A stretch of 64,000 nt of DNA from Anisakis pegreffii (GCA_035041965.1 JAPYMA010000432.1:80804-144803), one strand, 5' to 3'; positions 13,041 through 26,466 are shown, counted from the first letter of the stretch. Numbers and translations: made by a program. Notes: generated by a model from the sequence alone, not told the origin.

Positions 13041-15944
13041 TGATAGCTTTAAGAACGTAAACGTCCGATTCTTACTATTACGAGAATGAGTTCATTAGTC
13101 AGCTATGTCAAGAACAACCCCTAAAATAAAACTTCAAGTTACCATTCATTAATCAGGTATCCGCCTCATAAAAGAATGTGCTTTTCCCGAAAATATTTAG
13201 AGGGACGCTCAGAAATGATGAAGAATTATTTAAAACTTTATTTTTTTCTTAAAATATCACTCCATTCTCCCACCCATACGCTTCCTTAGCAACTTTTCTT
13301 AAAATATAATAGTTTGTACTTCAAAATCTCCATCAATTATTGCGCATGCTGCAAGGCACAAACGTTGTTTTGACGTTCACACAATATTCAAAGTGGATCC
13401 AATCACTCAAAACGAAGTGTTGACATAATGAAAGTGAGTTCAATGTGACTTTGAAGCTGATGAGCGATGATAAGAGAGTGAATCAAGAAGGACTGAAAAA
13501 CTTTAAAAACTCGATGAAAGCAATAGGTGTTCCATTGAGGTGGTAGATGGATGTGCGATTGCCGAATGAGAAGAGGACGGATATATTGAGTGAATGACTG
13601 GTTAGGATGTGGTTGGCATTGTGATTCGTTGCAATTTGATGTGATGTGTAATTATGTTTGAAAACAGAAAATTATTGCTGCATGAAGCGAAATTCGATAT
13701 CATTTCTTGCTTATTCGTTTGAGGACTGAGAAATATTTCATCTTAAAAATCACACCTTCTCAATCCAATCATCAATGAGAAAGAGAATCCATGAAGAAAA
13801 CAGCACCAATTACGTGCTGCAGTGGAGTGTTGAAAATTCATTTCAGTCGTTGATAACAACGGAGTTCTAGCTTTAACAATTGAGATGATAAGAATCCAAC
13901 TGACCAGTGTTGTTCTTTTATGCACTCAAATTTATCGAAGCATATAACAAAAATAGAATTCTGAAATTAGTGGTTAAGTTAAACAATAAAATGATCTGTT
14001 GCGTGGGGTGCTTGAATTGCAATAGAATTTTTTTTGTGCGTTAGAATGAAAGAAATCCGGTGGAGTGGCGAGGGGGGGGGGCAATAAAAGCAACAGAAAG
14101 TGTATATTTGACAATGCAATTGTTTGCGTTCATTGGATTGGACAAAATTACGTTAGACGTTCCATAATCAGATCTGAAGTTGGCCTGAATGTTCATTCAC
14201 TTCATGGTTCACATTTGTTTGCCTGATGTTTTTTTCATGCCGTGAATTGATGAAATCCATTTTGATTAGATGACTTGTTCATCAATTGTTCATTTTGTGA
14301 TGCATTATACTGAGAGGATATTCACAAATTTAAATGTTACTCAGATTTACGTCGCCATAAAATATCGCAAATATTGTGCAACAAACAGAGCCATTGATTC
14401 TTTCGTTGTGTGGGATCACACCCAAGAGCACATGGAAAGCTTTTCTTCGTTTTCTTTTATTTGGATTGTTCACAATGTTTCAAAAGAGTCTTTCTCGGAC
14501 ATAAACTAGTTGAACCTAGTTTCTTTTTTAATTCTTTTCCGCAACCTAATTGAATACCGACAAATTGGATTACTCGATAGTCTTACCGTTGCAAATGTCT
14601 GCATGAAACAAACGGCTAATTGCACGCGAACTTCACTCGGCTCGTGCTTAAATGTTGTCGTTTTCGGCCGCAAAATATTGTGTTTAAATGTAAAGTATGG
14701 TGTTGCATTGGTACAATCCCAAAAGCAAATTGATCACATTTCGAGGTATTTGACGCATGCAAAGATATTATTACTATCACTTAGCATGGTTACTGATAAC
14801 AGTGGTGAGCAATAGCGTGCTAATGCCGTCATATTATTGTCACTCGTGTTATGCACCACTGCGATATTAACCGAGCTACTTTTGACAACTGCAACAAGAA
14901 TTTTTTAGCGTAGCGGCACAAAATAACGACAACTTTTAGCATTATCTTTCGCTGGCATTTCACCCAAAAAAATTTTATTAAAATTCCGCTAACTCGCTAC
15001 TTTGCACCTGCAAGGCAATGATTATTTTTGCGCATCGTTGGAATACATCTTTGCGTTCAAGTGCGGATGAGTGTTTAGCGGCATTTTTACCGGTTTTCGA
15101 TACGCTTTCCTCAATTGTGCTTATTCTAGCGAAGCGGATTATTTTAAACGAAAATAATATTTCTGTAACGAATCAGTGATCAGCGAGTCTATTTTTCCAT
15201 AGCTTGCTTATCTCTGCGTATTACATATAGGATCAGTGTTTGTGCACGTATGTATCAGAATAAGAAAACATTAATACTTCCCTTCTTCGCCAATTCCATT
15301 TAATGGTGTTTCAACAAGCTTTTACTGCATTTGCAAACAAGCGCTACTAGAAGATAGCGATAATTTGGAGGGGTTATTAAATTTTATGATCTTACGAAAC
15401 GATGTTTTGACAATTGCAAGAGACCTCTTTAATATCGTCAATGGCAAATCAAATGTTTTGTTTACGCTGCTATTGCTGTCTGACACAATCGATGCAAATT
15501 CCGAGTAAATCTACGCTGAATAAACTTAATGAGTTCGCTTTGAATAGAAAACATTTAACACGCCTTGGTCAATTCCTAACAAATTAAACCGATTAGTGAG
15601 CTTAAGCATGATAGTCTTGCTTCACTGATGGTCATGAATACCCATGTAATATTTACCTGTACGTCCCTCAGGAATGTATCGGTCCTCATGCATACCAGCT
15701 GGTGATATCATCATTATTACGAACGGTCACGCCTTTCGACTAACTGCTCAAGCACTCGTGTGTGTGTGTGTGTGCTGATTGTGGGTGTGTCAGAAGTTTT
15801 ACCTATTGAAATGTTTGTCTTTTGGTAACTCCTCAGCTGAGGAGCATATTGAAAAGATTAAGCATTCTAGAAGCTGGATAAAGAGGTGTCCATCTATCCA
15901 GTTCCTTCGCATATCAACGCACCCATATTAATCCGTCCCTTCAA
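13041..15944. other. Intergenic with simple repeats and a perfect palindrome
   Basis: The stretch contains a run of ten G at 14072-14081, a (TG)n tract near 15760-15774 and a perfect 16-bp palindrome at 15829-15844. An open frame at 14270-14815 is broken by one TAG and shows no domain. The last few hundred bases are the likely promoter side of the plus-strand receptor at 15945; I see no obvious TATA box. Confidence 0.35.
15829..15844. promoter_or_regulatory. Perfect 16-bp palindrome with central E-box
   Basis: CTCCTCAGCTGAGGAG is a complete inverted repeat centred on CAGCTG, an E-box of the type bound by bHLH factors. It lies 101 bases upstream of the receptor ATG at 15945. A regulatory role is inferred from position and symmetry only. 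Confidence 0.3.
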
Positions 15945-17160
15945 ATGACTTCCATTCTAAACGGTCCAATCACGGCAACTGTTGTTTTCACTGGTGTGCT
16001 GTTGAATTCCTTAACCATTTACGTGCTCCTTAAAATGCCACATCGTAGACGTGAACTACGGCAACGAGAAATAGATAACGCTCCATCAGCCTCTCCTGCA
16101 ACCACCAAACCTACTGTAAGATCTCCAGAGCGACTGAAATCTTCATTAACTCTGCTCAGACGCAGTAAATCGACAACGTCGTCAAGTAATTCATATCCAG
16201 TAATTTACACGTATTTCATTTGGTTGACAAGCACAGATTCGGCACTATTGGTGAGCGCCTTGTTCATGTATTCGTTACCATCGTTGATTGATGAATCGTT
16301 CACCAATTACTATGTGCGCTTCTTTCCGTTCTGTTATGTGCTAAGTAATGCCACATTGACTGCATCTGTATGGTTGATGTTTGTGATGATGTACGATCGC
16401 TATCGTGCTCTATGCAGACCGTTACATCAGCGCTTATCACAAAGACACTTGCAAAAGCCAACCAGAAGGATTCATTGGATTTGCATGTGCATTCTGTTGA
16501 TGGGCTTGATTTATTCACTTCCGACGGCTATTCGAACTAGATGTTATCACGGAAGTAGTAAACGATGAAGTGCATAGAAATGCGTCCTCTCATTATCTGA
16601 GTGCCCACACCGAGCAACTTCGTGTTGTACAAACGGCGTTGGTTAAGAGCTATTTGTACATGGTTGGCTATCGTATTGTGGGCGCTATTTTATTCTACTC
16701 ACTTCTGCCTTATGTAATTTTGTCAGCCATCTCAGCACGGGTCTCCTATGCGGTTCATCAGGCAGCGCTAAGGCGGAAAGCCATTTGTAAATCATCGATC
16801 GATGTGTCGTTGGAACGACGATCGTGTGAGTCCGAACGTATTCTGCTGGCCACAATGGCGAAATTCCTGATATCAAGATTGCTACCGACAGCGTTGGATA
16901 TTACTGAGCATATTATTGGACACGAAAGTTTTCTGATTTCACCAACGATCACAATTGCTGTGGATGTTTGTGATTTGATCGTTGTTCTAGCAAGTGCAGT
17001 GAATTTTTTCATCTATTGTGCACTCTCGAGAACGTTTCGACGCTCGTTAGGTTTGTTGCACTGCTATGTTCATTCTCATATTACTGACTTAAGTTTCGCG
17101 TATTCTACGAACAATGTGTTTATTAATGAAGTACTGAATACATCCTTCTCAGGTAACTAA
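15945..17160 (+). CDS. FMRFamide-receptor-like GPCR, paralogue of the 5960-6943 gene, frameshifted
   Basis: Seven-transmembrane receptor of about 404 residues in two overlapping frames. The first frame (15945-16523) holds TM1-TM4, with a long basic/serine-rich first loop (residues 31-82) and MYDRYRALCRP, DRY at 151-153. The second frame (from 16525) holds the second loop through TM7, with SAVNFFIYCALSRTFRR near the end. It aligns along its length with the minus-strand receptor at 5960-6943, including the unusual NFFIY in TM7. At the end of TM4 the paralogue reads SSPRLLELTV; here the SLP half is in frame 1 and the RLFELDV half in frame 2, so a single extra base lies at about 16524. No plausible intron fits such a tiny offset. 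Read strictly, the product stops at 16568 after TM4. It is either a recent pseudogene or an indel error. Confidence 0.75.
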
Positions 17161-20100
17161 GTCCTTAACCAAATCTGTTGATATCCATTGATTCATTGAT
17201 AGTTTGCACGTGTTCCAGTGAACAGCAATAGTAAACCGTCGGTACAATTAATTCACATGTAAAGCTGATTGTTATGTGTTATGCTAAATTCTGCTTCAAA
17301 TTGGACCATCATAAAATGCCGATCAGTCAAAATCGTCAAAATTTTCAACTAATAGATGCGTTTTGGAATTTTATGACCTTTACGGTTTATCCCTTGACAT
17401 CGATACAGCGCTTCAACCGAACCGATTCTAACGGCTTCGATTATTTTCGAACAAAAGTTATAAGTTATATCGGGCACTACTTATCAGATTTGATTCAGTG
17501 TTCTCACGTTCACACTGAACACCGAATAGTTTATGAGTCTTATGAGATGAATTTCGAATCACATCATAGCTCATTCCATATCAATAATTTATCCAAGTAT
17601 TAAGTCTCCGTTCAGTACTATATGCCGTTTAATGAAATTCTCCAAAAAAACGTTTGCAATTGGCGTTCATTTGCTAAGTTTCGTCAAAAATGTTTTCTGC
17701 ATAATTCAGCATGAGAATTGCTATGGGCATTCCAAAAAATGGAGCAGCATTTCATTTGTTTCCCTTCTTGACTGCTTCAAACAAAATGTCAATCACATTT
17801 CTGTCATCGTTCACATCATCATGCTCATCACCAACTTGGCTCCACTAATGTCCACTCCCTTTAGATCAATCAAAAATTCTTGAATGATTATTGCATGTGA
17901 TGTGTATGTGTGGATGTGCTTACATTTGGGCGTATGTGCGGCATCCATTGTAAATTGTCATCAGATATTTGAAATTTTTATGGACTTTTTTTTCAAATTT
18001 GATATTCATCGAATGCCTCAGAGCATCTTCTCATCCTGTTTTTTGAGCTGGCTTCCTCATATAATCTTGTGCACAACCATTGCACTTTTGTTTCGCTAAA
18101 ATATTTTTACTTGTAAAATTTTTGGGATTCTTAAAATTTCATAAATGGATTATCTGCGATCAGTTTCTGGAATCTGAACTCACTTGGAAATCTTCAGTGG
18201 TTTCGGAAATTCATTGTGATGACTTCAAGATCTCATTAAATAACAGTTCACGAAATTGACCAGGTCGAAACAGATTACTATGAGGCGTTCAGGTGGCTTT
18301 AAACTGGAACTGAGGGTGTTATTCACGGTTGATGTTAACATGTAGAATAATAGAGGAAATGCATTATGAAATTGATAAGCAGCATAGGGTAAGTAGGAAG
18401 TATATGCTGCAGCAATATATGCCTGGCAATAAATAGAAGGTAACATGTGCACTGTTGAGATGAATGCGTTCCTATCGGTTCGTTGATAATTTATTGCTTT
18501 GACGTGGATATGCGCCTTTTCCGAAGGCTATTTTTCATTTGAAGACAGCTTAAATAGCTTTAGTAACTAGCATTTCTTCGACGGATCACATTCGTCAATA
18601 TTTTATGTGACATTCCATGAAATGAAGCATTCATTTGGGGATAGAATCCCATTTGGGGATTGCTAAGAAGAATAATGATTCAGTTCTTTTGGAATATGTG
18701 ATTTCGTGTGAAATCATCCCAATTCATGAATATTTTTGTAAAGATGACTCCATGATAATTAACACCCCACATAGGTTGGAATTTCATTCTACATCGCGTG
18801 CCACAAACGATGAACTGAATCGAAACGATAGATGAGATAAGCCTAAAGAAAATCAGCTCATTGTCAATAAGGGATAAATGAATTTTAATTATTTTTTTCC
18901 ACAAGTGTAATCAATTACATTCATATATGCATAAGCACACGCATAAACGCGTCATGCTAACGAACGCTGCTAAATTGCATAAGAAATTCGTTCATTAACA
19001 TTTAATTTAATTACTCCGAACAACATCGCAATAATTAAACAGAAATTCTTTCAATAAATTTTTTCTCCAGCATCATTTGCGCCATTTTTTCTGTATGAGG
19101 TGAATTCATAAGTTCATCATTAATTCAAACCACATATTCCAGTACGTACTCCGATCAGCTTCGGTCGCAGTTCACTGAGTTCTTTTCTTAATTCACATGT
19201 CTTTTTTTCATTTATTCAAAAATATAGTTTCACTGAGTTTTTGTTTCGTTTTTTTTTCAAAAAACTGCGGTTTCCGTCTCCTTTCCCTTTCATTCATCAT
19301 ATGTCTCCATTGTACATCGTCGATGGCCTAATTTCAAACGAATTCAATCCTTGCTATCTGCTGCCGGTCGTACGGGCATGTGCATACAAGCGTGCGAAAT
19401 AAGAGCCAGACATTGAAATTTTTAGATTTCTTTGCTTTTGAAAAACCGTCACTCGATAATAATTTGATTGGAACACGTAAAGGTGTTCGTATGCCAAGCC
19501 ATGCATGCATGATACTGTCGGTCCAGGAGTGACATTTTCCATCTCAAAAACAACTACATGTTTCTTTCATGAATTCAAGCACTCATCACATAACTGTCAT
19601 TAGTTGCGCTAACGATTCTAAGTTTCATACCATTCACAAAAAAAGACGTTAGGCTTAGGCTTAGCACGGGTGTATTCGTGGGTGCATTCAACCTATGCTA
19701 GAAAATGCAGTTATTAGAAGTTGAAGCCTTAATGAGTTCGATTATAATGATGGTTGAATGAATCTTTTTATTGCTCCTTTATTATTGCTATTGCTAGATT
19801 ATAATGATGCTTGAATGAATCCATTCATTGCCCAAGCAATCAAATGATTATCCTATTATATCGAACTTCAAAAGACCCACTCGAGCAAGAGCAAGGTCTT
19901 TTTTTTTTCGCTGCCAATAACAAACACATTTCCAGGTCTACGGTGCTTTCGTATCAGATCAGACGATTCACCTTACAAAAGTTGATTTTATGGATGCCGA
20001 AATGTCATTCCAATTTCTGGCGGATGTTCGATGAAGAATGCCCAAGAAGATGATAGTCGCAGGATTTAGTCGTTGAAGCCGAATATCGAAGAAATATTGC

Positions 20101-21440
20101 TGTCGACTAAGACATGACGCATATCAAATGATCCCGTCAAGCACCAAATCTCTCAGGATTTGACGCTAACAAATTACTCAAGCGAATGGTAGTGATTCGA
20201 AAATGTTTTGTTTTGTTTTGGTGAGATTTGTGGAAATTATTTGTACATAAATATTGATGAATATATGAGGTATCATGATGTAACCATAAATATATTTCTG
20301 CCCAAATGCTCATTGTAGTCATTTCCAACGAAATCATCATTTTGACTGGTTGACATTTTTGAGTGGGCGATGCACTCCGAATGTCCTCTCAAACATTAAT
20401 AAAGTGGCATTAAACGTTAGTCAATTAAAGTGAACAAATTGTAGTGAGTGAAACGATCTTTTTTTTTCGACGAGTGAATCATCACAGTTGATCAACATAA
20501 TCGGAACACAACAGTTTATTTGTTCGTATATATATATATATCTTATCAAAGATTAAACAAAAAAGAAATCTAATGAAACGACTCAGAAGAACTGAGCAAT
20601 TCAATTGAAATATATAGCAATTCCATCCAATTGAAATATGATAAAAACTAATTAAAAAATTTCCAGTGAATGTTTAGTCACAAGCATACGATATTGAATT
20701 CAACGAATCACGCATGTACGTATACTCAAAGTTGCAATATTGATTTACATTTTGTTGACATCATTCTATAAGAGGATTTTGACTGGCACTTAGTGATATG
20801 CGATTATGTTTTAAGTTGAAAGCACTTTCTATAATTCGAATCAAAGATTGATAGGTCTCTTGAACTCCCCTAAACGAGCTGAACTACGAGCTGGTGCTCA
20901 TATCCAAAGAGGAATCAGTTGTATGAGAAACGTCATCGTAAGCGAAAGAATTACTATCAAATTTTGAAGGCATCCGGCTTGTGCTCGTTGAACAACCTTG
21001 CAAGTGTTCGCCTGAAATCGTTAAGAATTGATTGAGAGCAAACATAAGGAGATTGATAGATTGAATGATTATGAACGACAGATTAAGAAGAAAGTGAGGA
21101 ATTATAGTTGGGTCACTTCATCATCTCGGCGTGAATTAACGATGAGTGAATCGATCATAAAAATTTGTTCGGTAATGGCAATAACGCATTTCGGGACAAT
21201 GATTTCGAATTTAGCCGCAGTAATAATCCATTTTCATTTCACATTCTTATAGGGGATGTATTCAACCCTGTATGCACCGCACCATCTTATGGCACTACAG
21301 TGAAGTACTAAAACAACCAAGCTCTAGTTTCAGTCGCATTTTTCCTCTAAGTGTTGCATAATCGATGTAAAACCATTTCAGAAAGCACTGGAGTTTATGT
21401 AAAATAAACCAATCAGCACCTTGCATCAGTTCCTGTGAAT
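17161..21440. other. Gene-poor interval
   Basis: Several open frames of 70-110 codons occur (for example 17274-17603 and 17632-18099, the latter broken by a TGA), but none shows a family motif, a signal peptide with supporting splice sites, or a phase-consistent neighbour. A (TA)n tract lies near 20525-20540 and poly-T runs are common. I see nothing else. Confidence 0.35.
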
Positions 21441-23154
21441 TTAATTGAATAAATGGTCACGGATAAGCAGTTCGATAAGCAAGAAAAAGATCACGAAGCA
21501 ATCGAACATACATGAAGGCTGTTGCGAATGAAATAAGTAAGATCGAGGACCAACAGACACATCGAATGGTAACTGAACCATAGGAGTGATCGACTGATTG
21601 CAGATCTTATCAGATGATGTGGCTACGTTATCATAACTAAACGCCGAGTGTCCATTCGTAGGAGAGTGTCCACCTTTGGCGCGATGTAAACCCAATTCAG
21701 TTGACTTGTACAATGCGGCTTCATGTGCTTTTTGCTCTTCAATCAAATTTTTTCTCAATTTTCGCTGACTGTTTCATTTGAATAAATATGCGATTCTTGT
21801 GTAAACAAAAGAATCGCATACTTATAGTCAATGAGGATATTCTAAAGACGAGTTTAGGTATCTAAATCCATCAATGAATCTCCTGAAGCGCCCAAGTATA
21901 CTTGACTTTCAACAAATATTGAAGTATACTGAAAAATATATTGAAAGAACTACATAAATGGCTGAGTTTTGCGAGAATACTTTCAGGACATCAAGTACAA
22001 GGAGTAAGATCAAACATGACATCACATTTTTCGACATTTTTAGAGTCTACAAGTACAAGTAAAAACCAAGCAAATCCACGAAAGGGATTCATTATCTACT
22101 CTGTTTTTGGAAGCATTCTTTATTCTACTATTCATTATTCATTCTATTGCTCATCAGTTTCTTGCGAAAAACCAACAGAACAGGCAAGATCAATTCATGA
22201 ACATAGCACAGAACACTTGAAAATGAAACAATTGAATTGTCTGCGATAACCTCGTCTGTCGCTGAGATAGATTTTAAGCGTGAAACAGTTTATGATAACA
22301 ACCGCAAGCAGCAAGACCAGAATTGCAGCTGAGAGTCCAATAACAAGAGCGCCGATTTTTTCGCGTGAGGGTCCTCGATCACCGTTTTCACTAAAATTTT
22401 CATTTTCAGTTTCAAAGCATTGTTATTTTGCAAATTTTCACATGACTTTCAAATGCATTCTTCACTTCACACAGCTCTACCGATCAAGAAACGAAGGAAA
22501 CGTGATCGCGTGCTTGTTGGCTGAACTTTTGTTGCAAGTTTTGCTTCACCTCACGAAACTCCTAATTAACTCACGTCAGTAATTTCAATTGTATGTGTAT
22601 AATCTCAACAAATAGTACTGTAGTCATGACTGAGATTATATGGCACATGCGATATGGATCACATCATTACTTCGCTGCGTATAATTATCAGACATCATCG
22701 GCGATTTCCGACGTCATGTGACTGACGTCAGCGCCTACTTTCAATCTTAACAGCTCGTCTCAGTTCAACACATCAACTGATTCCACGCTACTCAACCTGA
22801 TCAGATGTTGTCATTTCAAATCGATAACTGTTGACAGCTACATTCTGAATTGAGATCCATTCATCGAAATCAGAAATCATCATCAATATGGTATAAAACT
22901 ACCCATAGTTTTTTGTTTCGTTTGAATTTATCCACACTATACCTCGCCAAAGTATCAGGTGGCAAGAAAGACGTGAATGAGCAATCATGAAATGGAATGA
23001 ATAGCATGAAAACCCACATGTCCGCATTTCTATGTTCAGAAACAATTTCCAAAGCAGTAAGATTTTTTGTTGAATTTGTTTCACTCAAATGATCGCTTGT
23101 TTCCTTCCTAAATATGAACTCACACAAGGACTGCTTTCCAAATTTGCAGATCAA
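21441..23154 (-). CDS. Unrecognised single-pass membrane protein, 3' exons
   Basis: Three exons are linked by compatible phases. Exon 23154-22943 encodes extracellular-looking sequence with two N-linked sites (NST, NLT) and cysteines, and ends before a GTATAG donor. Exon 22390 to about 22217 begins after TTTTAG, restores the frame and encodes one clear membrane span (IGALVIGLSAAILVLLLAVV) followed by a basic stop-transfer stretch. Exon 21768-21441 encodes a charged cytoplasmic tail (RKNLIEEQKAHEAALYKS) and a final hydrophobic stretch before the stop. The donor of the middle exon is ambiguous: GTGTTC at 22216 keeps frame with the tail exon, whereas GTTATC at 22250 would not. The 5' end is missing; candidate upstream exons lie at 23430-23670 and perhaps 24874-25164. 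I do not recognise the family. Confidence 0.5.
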
Positions 23155-23427
23155 CTTAAATGAAACAACTCTTTTCCTGCGATGGCCATGATATGATGGG
23201 ATAAATTAACGAACCTAAACAATACTAAATGAATGAACTGAGGATGTGAACTAAGTGCTCCTTAGATGATTCAAAACTACATCAAAGCTGTTAGTGAGCA
23301 TGGAATTCATGCTTAAATGTTGTTTAAGGGCAATTTGACTGGACAACATTTGACTGATTCATGACGATTCAATTGCTTATGCTCGGATTGAGGTGCGTAG
23401 TCGGATCGGATCAATAAGCTACGATCA

Positions 23428-23670
23428 CTAAGAGATTAACTGTTCTGCATGAATGAGCAAGCGTGTTGCGAGTTGAATAACAGTTACATTAGAGGATGAA
23501 TGATTCATAACAACTACATGAACTTTAAATTGTTTGAAAGGATGCACTTTAAATGGCGTGACATAAGCAAACATATATTCATTATTTTGCTGGCTTGACC
23601 TTAAGAAACATTGAAAGGGATTTTTTTGACCGAAAGAAAGAGTGCACTTTAAGTTCCGTGACAAAAGCAC
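23428..23670 (-). CDS. Candidate upstream exon of the single-pass membrane protein
   Basis: This open minus-strand stretch reads like an extracellular beta-rich domain: alternating hydrophobic residues in PFKQFKVHVVVMNHSSSN and an N-linked site in NHSSSN. A GTAACT donor after SSSN would join in phase 0 to the exon starting at 23154. The orientation and spacing fit the gene downstream. There is no independent proof, and chance cannot be excluded. Confidence 0.25.
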   Translation of the reverse strand: MLLSRNLKCTLSFGQKNPFQCFLRSSQQNNEYMFAYVTPFKVHPFKQFKVHVVVMNHSSSNVTVIQLATRLLIHAEQLIS

Positions 23671-24873
23671 TAGAACACGTTGGAGTTGTGTTCATGACGG
23701 ATTTGAAATTAGTTTCGTTTAAAGACATCCATCCGTTCATGAAATGTCTTACTCAAGAATTGCTTATGATCAATCAAGTACGATCAACATTCCAACATAT
23801 CAAATCGATATAAACTTCTGGAAGCTACTTGAATTTGAAAAAAAAAGTACGAGACAGAGTTAGCTACTGTAACAATCAAAACATCGCGGATGGATTGGCT
23901 GATCTTGATGAACGACGGATTACGGGCGATCTGTCATTACAACGAGAAAGTGCAAATTTACTAAAGAACATTTATTAGCTACAGCAAATAATTAATAAGG
24001 TGAATTACGAAGCCCATGTCATCAGCGAACTAATCAATTTTGATGAACACTCGCGCAATTTGCTAAAATCAAAATGATCGCGCGAATGAACACGAGAGTC
24101 ATGCAAATATAATCATATATGCTCGATTTGCTAATTAAATTGTCACAAAACGTTTGAAGCATGCTGATTGAAGTGAACACGCAGAAATTTCGGGGTTTTT
24201 TTGCAAAAATTTTCAATGAATATGTGGATATTCACATTTCAACTAGATGATGGATTAAAAAATAAGCATGAATGTCATTGGACAAGTGTTTCCATCAGTG
24301 AATTTCTTCAGATGTTCATACCTGGAATTCCTCTCCATGTCGTCATCAAAAGCGTCTAAATGGTGAACAGAAGTAGTAAAAGCTAGCAATAATCCTTACC
24401 CAAAATATGTTACGGTTTTAGTGTTACTGATGATATTCACAGTATTTTCAGTTTGTAATTGCAATTGCTCGTGCGAGATTGGTGGTTCAATTATGGAACG
24501 TTTTTGCTGGAATCATCATCTCATCATCTGAAGAGCCGATGAACGAGGTCTTCGAATAACTTCATTACGAAATTAGCGAGCGTATCACGAGTTTCAAATT
24601 GATACTGCATGGGGGCATGAGCAGACATATGTGGATACTTATTACTAATTTGAATTTCAAATTAATAATAAATATATCTTCATTATTATTATAAATGCAC
24701 TCAAAGCACCAAAGATTTGGAACACTTCATTCCTCAATAACACACTAATGGATTTTCATGAAACTCTTGCCAGTATGAAATTCGCAACAACGAGTGTTTC
24801 GTAATCATTTTTCGAAAATTGCACTCACACTTGTGGTCATCAGTTTGTCATAGACCCTCTGTTTTTGTGGCCT

Positions 24874-25164
24874 TCAACTCAATCGAAAAACTGAATTACT
24901 ATATAATGTATCATGTTTTTTTGTGAAAAACTCAGTTTCAAGTACGCCATCTAGACGTAACGATCGAGTCAGTGGATGTAGATCAGCAATAAGTGTTACC
25001 CTTTTCATGAATCGTTTAATTGGTTCTGGTCTAACACCTGCCGGTACCCTAAGATCCTCATCGCCTTCGATCGTTTCATCATCATCATCATCATCTTCTT
25101 CATCTACTCGTTGATTACTGTCGATTACTTCAGAACCAGACTCGTCAGTTTCTTTAATTGACAT
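24874..25164 (-). CDS. Acidic hypothetical protein or exon with poly-Asp tract
   Basis: The 96-codon frame starts at ATG 25164. It begins with a Ser/Glu-rich stretch, passes through a poly-Asp run encoded by an imperfect trinucleotide repeat, and continues into a basic then mixed region (KRFMKRVTLIADLHPLTRSL). The non-repetitive second half is coherent enough to be real protein. I cannot name a family. It may be a complete small gene, or an internal exon of the minus-strand membrane protein downstream. The same DNA reads as poly-Ser on the opposite strand, which I reject. Confidence 0.4.
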   Translation of the reverse strand: MSIKETDESGSEVIDSNQRVDEEDDDDDDETIEGDEDLRVPAGVRPEPIKRFMKRVTLIADLHPLTRSLRLDGVLETEFFTKKHDTLYSNSVFRLS

Positions 25165-26456
25165 CACATGGAGATGGTTGTCCTTGAATGTTGGTGGTAC
25201 TTTATATGGGAAACGTGAAGTAAAGTGGGATTTTTTTACAATCGAAGAAGTTCAGTGAATGAGGTAATTCACTGGATCGGTCGAATGTAATATGAGAAAA
25301 CGGACTAAATATTCCTCCGTCGACATTTTTCGTTCACATTATGGATTCATTCGTTTGTTGTTATTGCACTTTTCTCATCATTTAATCCTATTTCTCAAAT
25401 TCTGCTTTCGATTAATCGAAAATTATCGTATTGGTTTTCTTCTCACTAATCACTTCGTATCGTTGAAGTTCATGTCACCCCCATATCAAACGATAAATCA
25501 TTTAGAATACTAAAGTCCACTGTTGCTTAACGACAACCGTAATTGGTGCGTACATTTTGACGTCTCATCCTGGCGTTATACAGAACAATGTCACCTCCGA
25601 AGAGAGCATCGCGTCCTGATGGTAGCACAACAATTGCCACCAATAACATCCAAACACCCATCTCCTCAACAAACCACAACAAATGCACACTTGTCAAACA
25701 GTGAACGACTGATCATTTATTTCATTGAACGAACAATTAAATGAGTCATTCCATATATCATGTAAATATCAGATCAGACAAATTAATGAACTGTAATTAT
25801 GCAAAATTTGTGCTGAACAAAGATTCCATCCCTCTTACGTACATCTATTAAAATTATGATGAATGTATTAAACTTCAAATCACTACATTATAGTTACAAA
25901 GTAACTACATTATAGTAACACAGTAACGTACATAGATCTAAACTTAAAAGCACGAGTTTATTTTGAAATTAAAGTTGAGAATCTTTCAAAATCTTTTCAG
26001 AGGAATTCGAGAATGTATTGTCTAGCAAATCACATCATAAAAATAAATGTTTGTATAAAATGACGAAAATTACTGCGAAATACAAGTGAATTATTCAACA
26101 GGAATTTTTCATGGTATCACAATGGGCTATCACAATGATCACATCAGATTATTATGCGAAGTAAATGAAATTCATCTGATACGTCAACGAATCATTGACA
26201 AAAACAGTCATTAATTCTATTGATATGCATGAGAAGGGAACAACAGAACTGAAAAACAACAAGAATGAGACAAATAAACACAAAATTTCTCCTCAGAAAC
26301 TTGATATGGAAACTGGATTTGATTTCTGAGAATGCACACACTCATCGATCGTTAGCATGCGCATGATCCCTGTTGTAAGTGTGCGAGATAACCTCATGAT
26401 AGTTCCCTGCAATTTATTGGCTTAGAACAGTGATATCTTATTAATAGAAGTGCCAT
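25165..26456. other. Interval with no supported gene
   Basis: Open frames at 25292-25513 and 25523-25744 share a frame but are separated by a stop and show no domain. A candidate splice acceptor for a last calpain exon exists near 26252 on the minus strand; its translation is not calpain-like, so I did not use it. Confidence 0.3.
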
Positions 26457-26466
26457 GTGCATAACT

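Noticed and set aside
14270..14815. Two adjacent frames in the same phase separated by one TAG, as if a broken gene
   Set aside because: No recognisable domain, codon bias or homologous neighbour; splice signals do not support an exon. Chance is likely.
17274..18099. Series of plus-strand open frames downstream of the frameshifted receptor
   Set aside because: They do not continue the receptor, show no membrane spans or motifs, and lengths are within chance expectation for this base composition.
24923..25114. Plus-strand frame with a poly-Ser run
   Set aside because: Produced by the trinucleotide repeat that encodes poly-Asp on the minus strand, where the flanking sequence is more protein-like.
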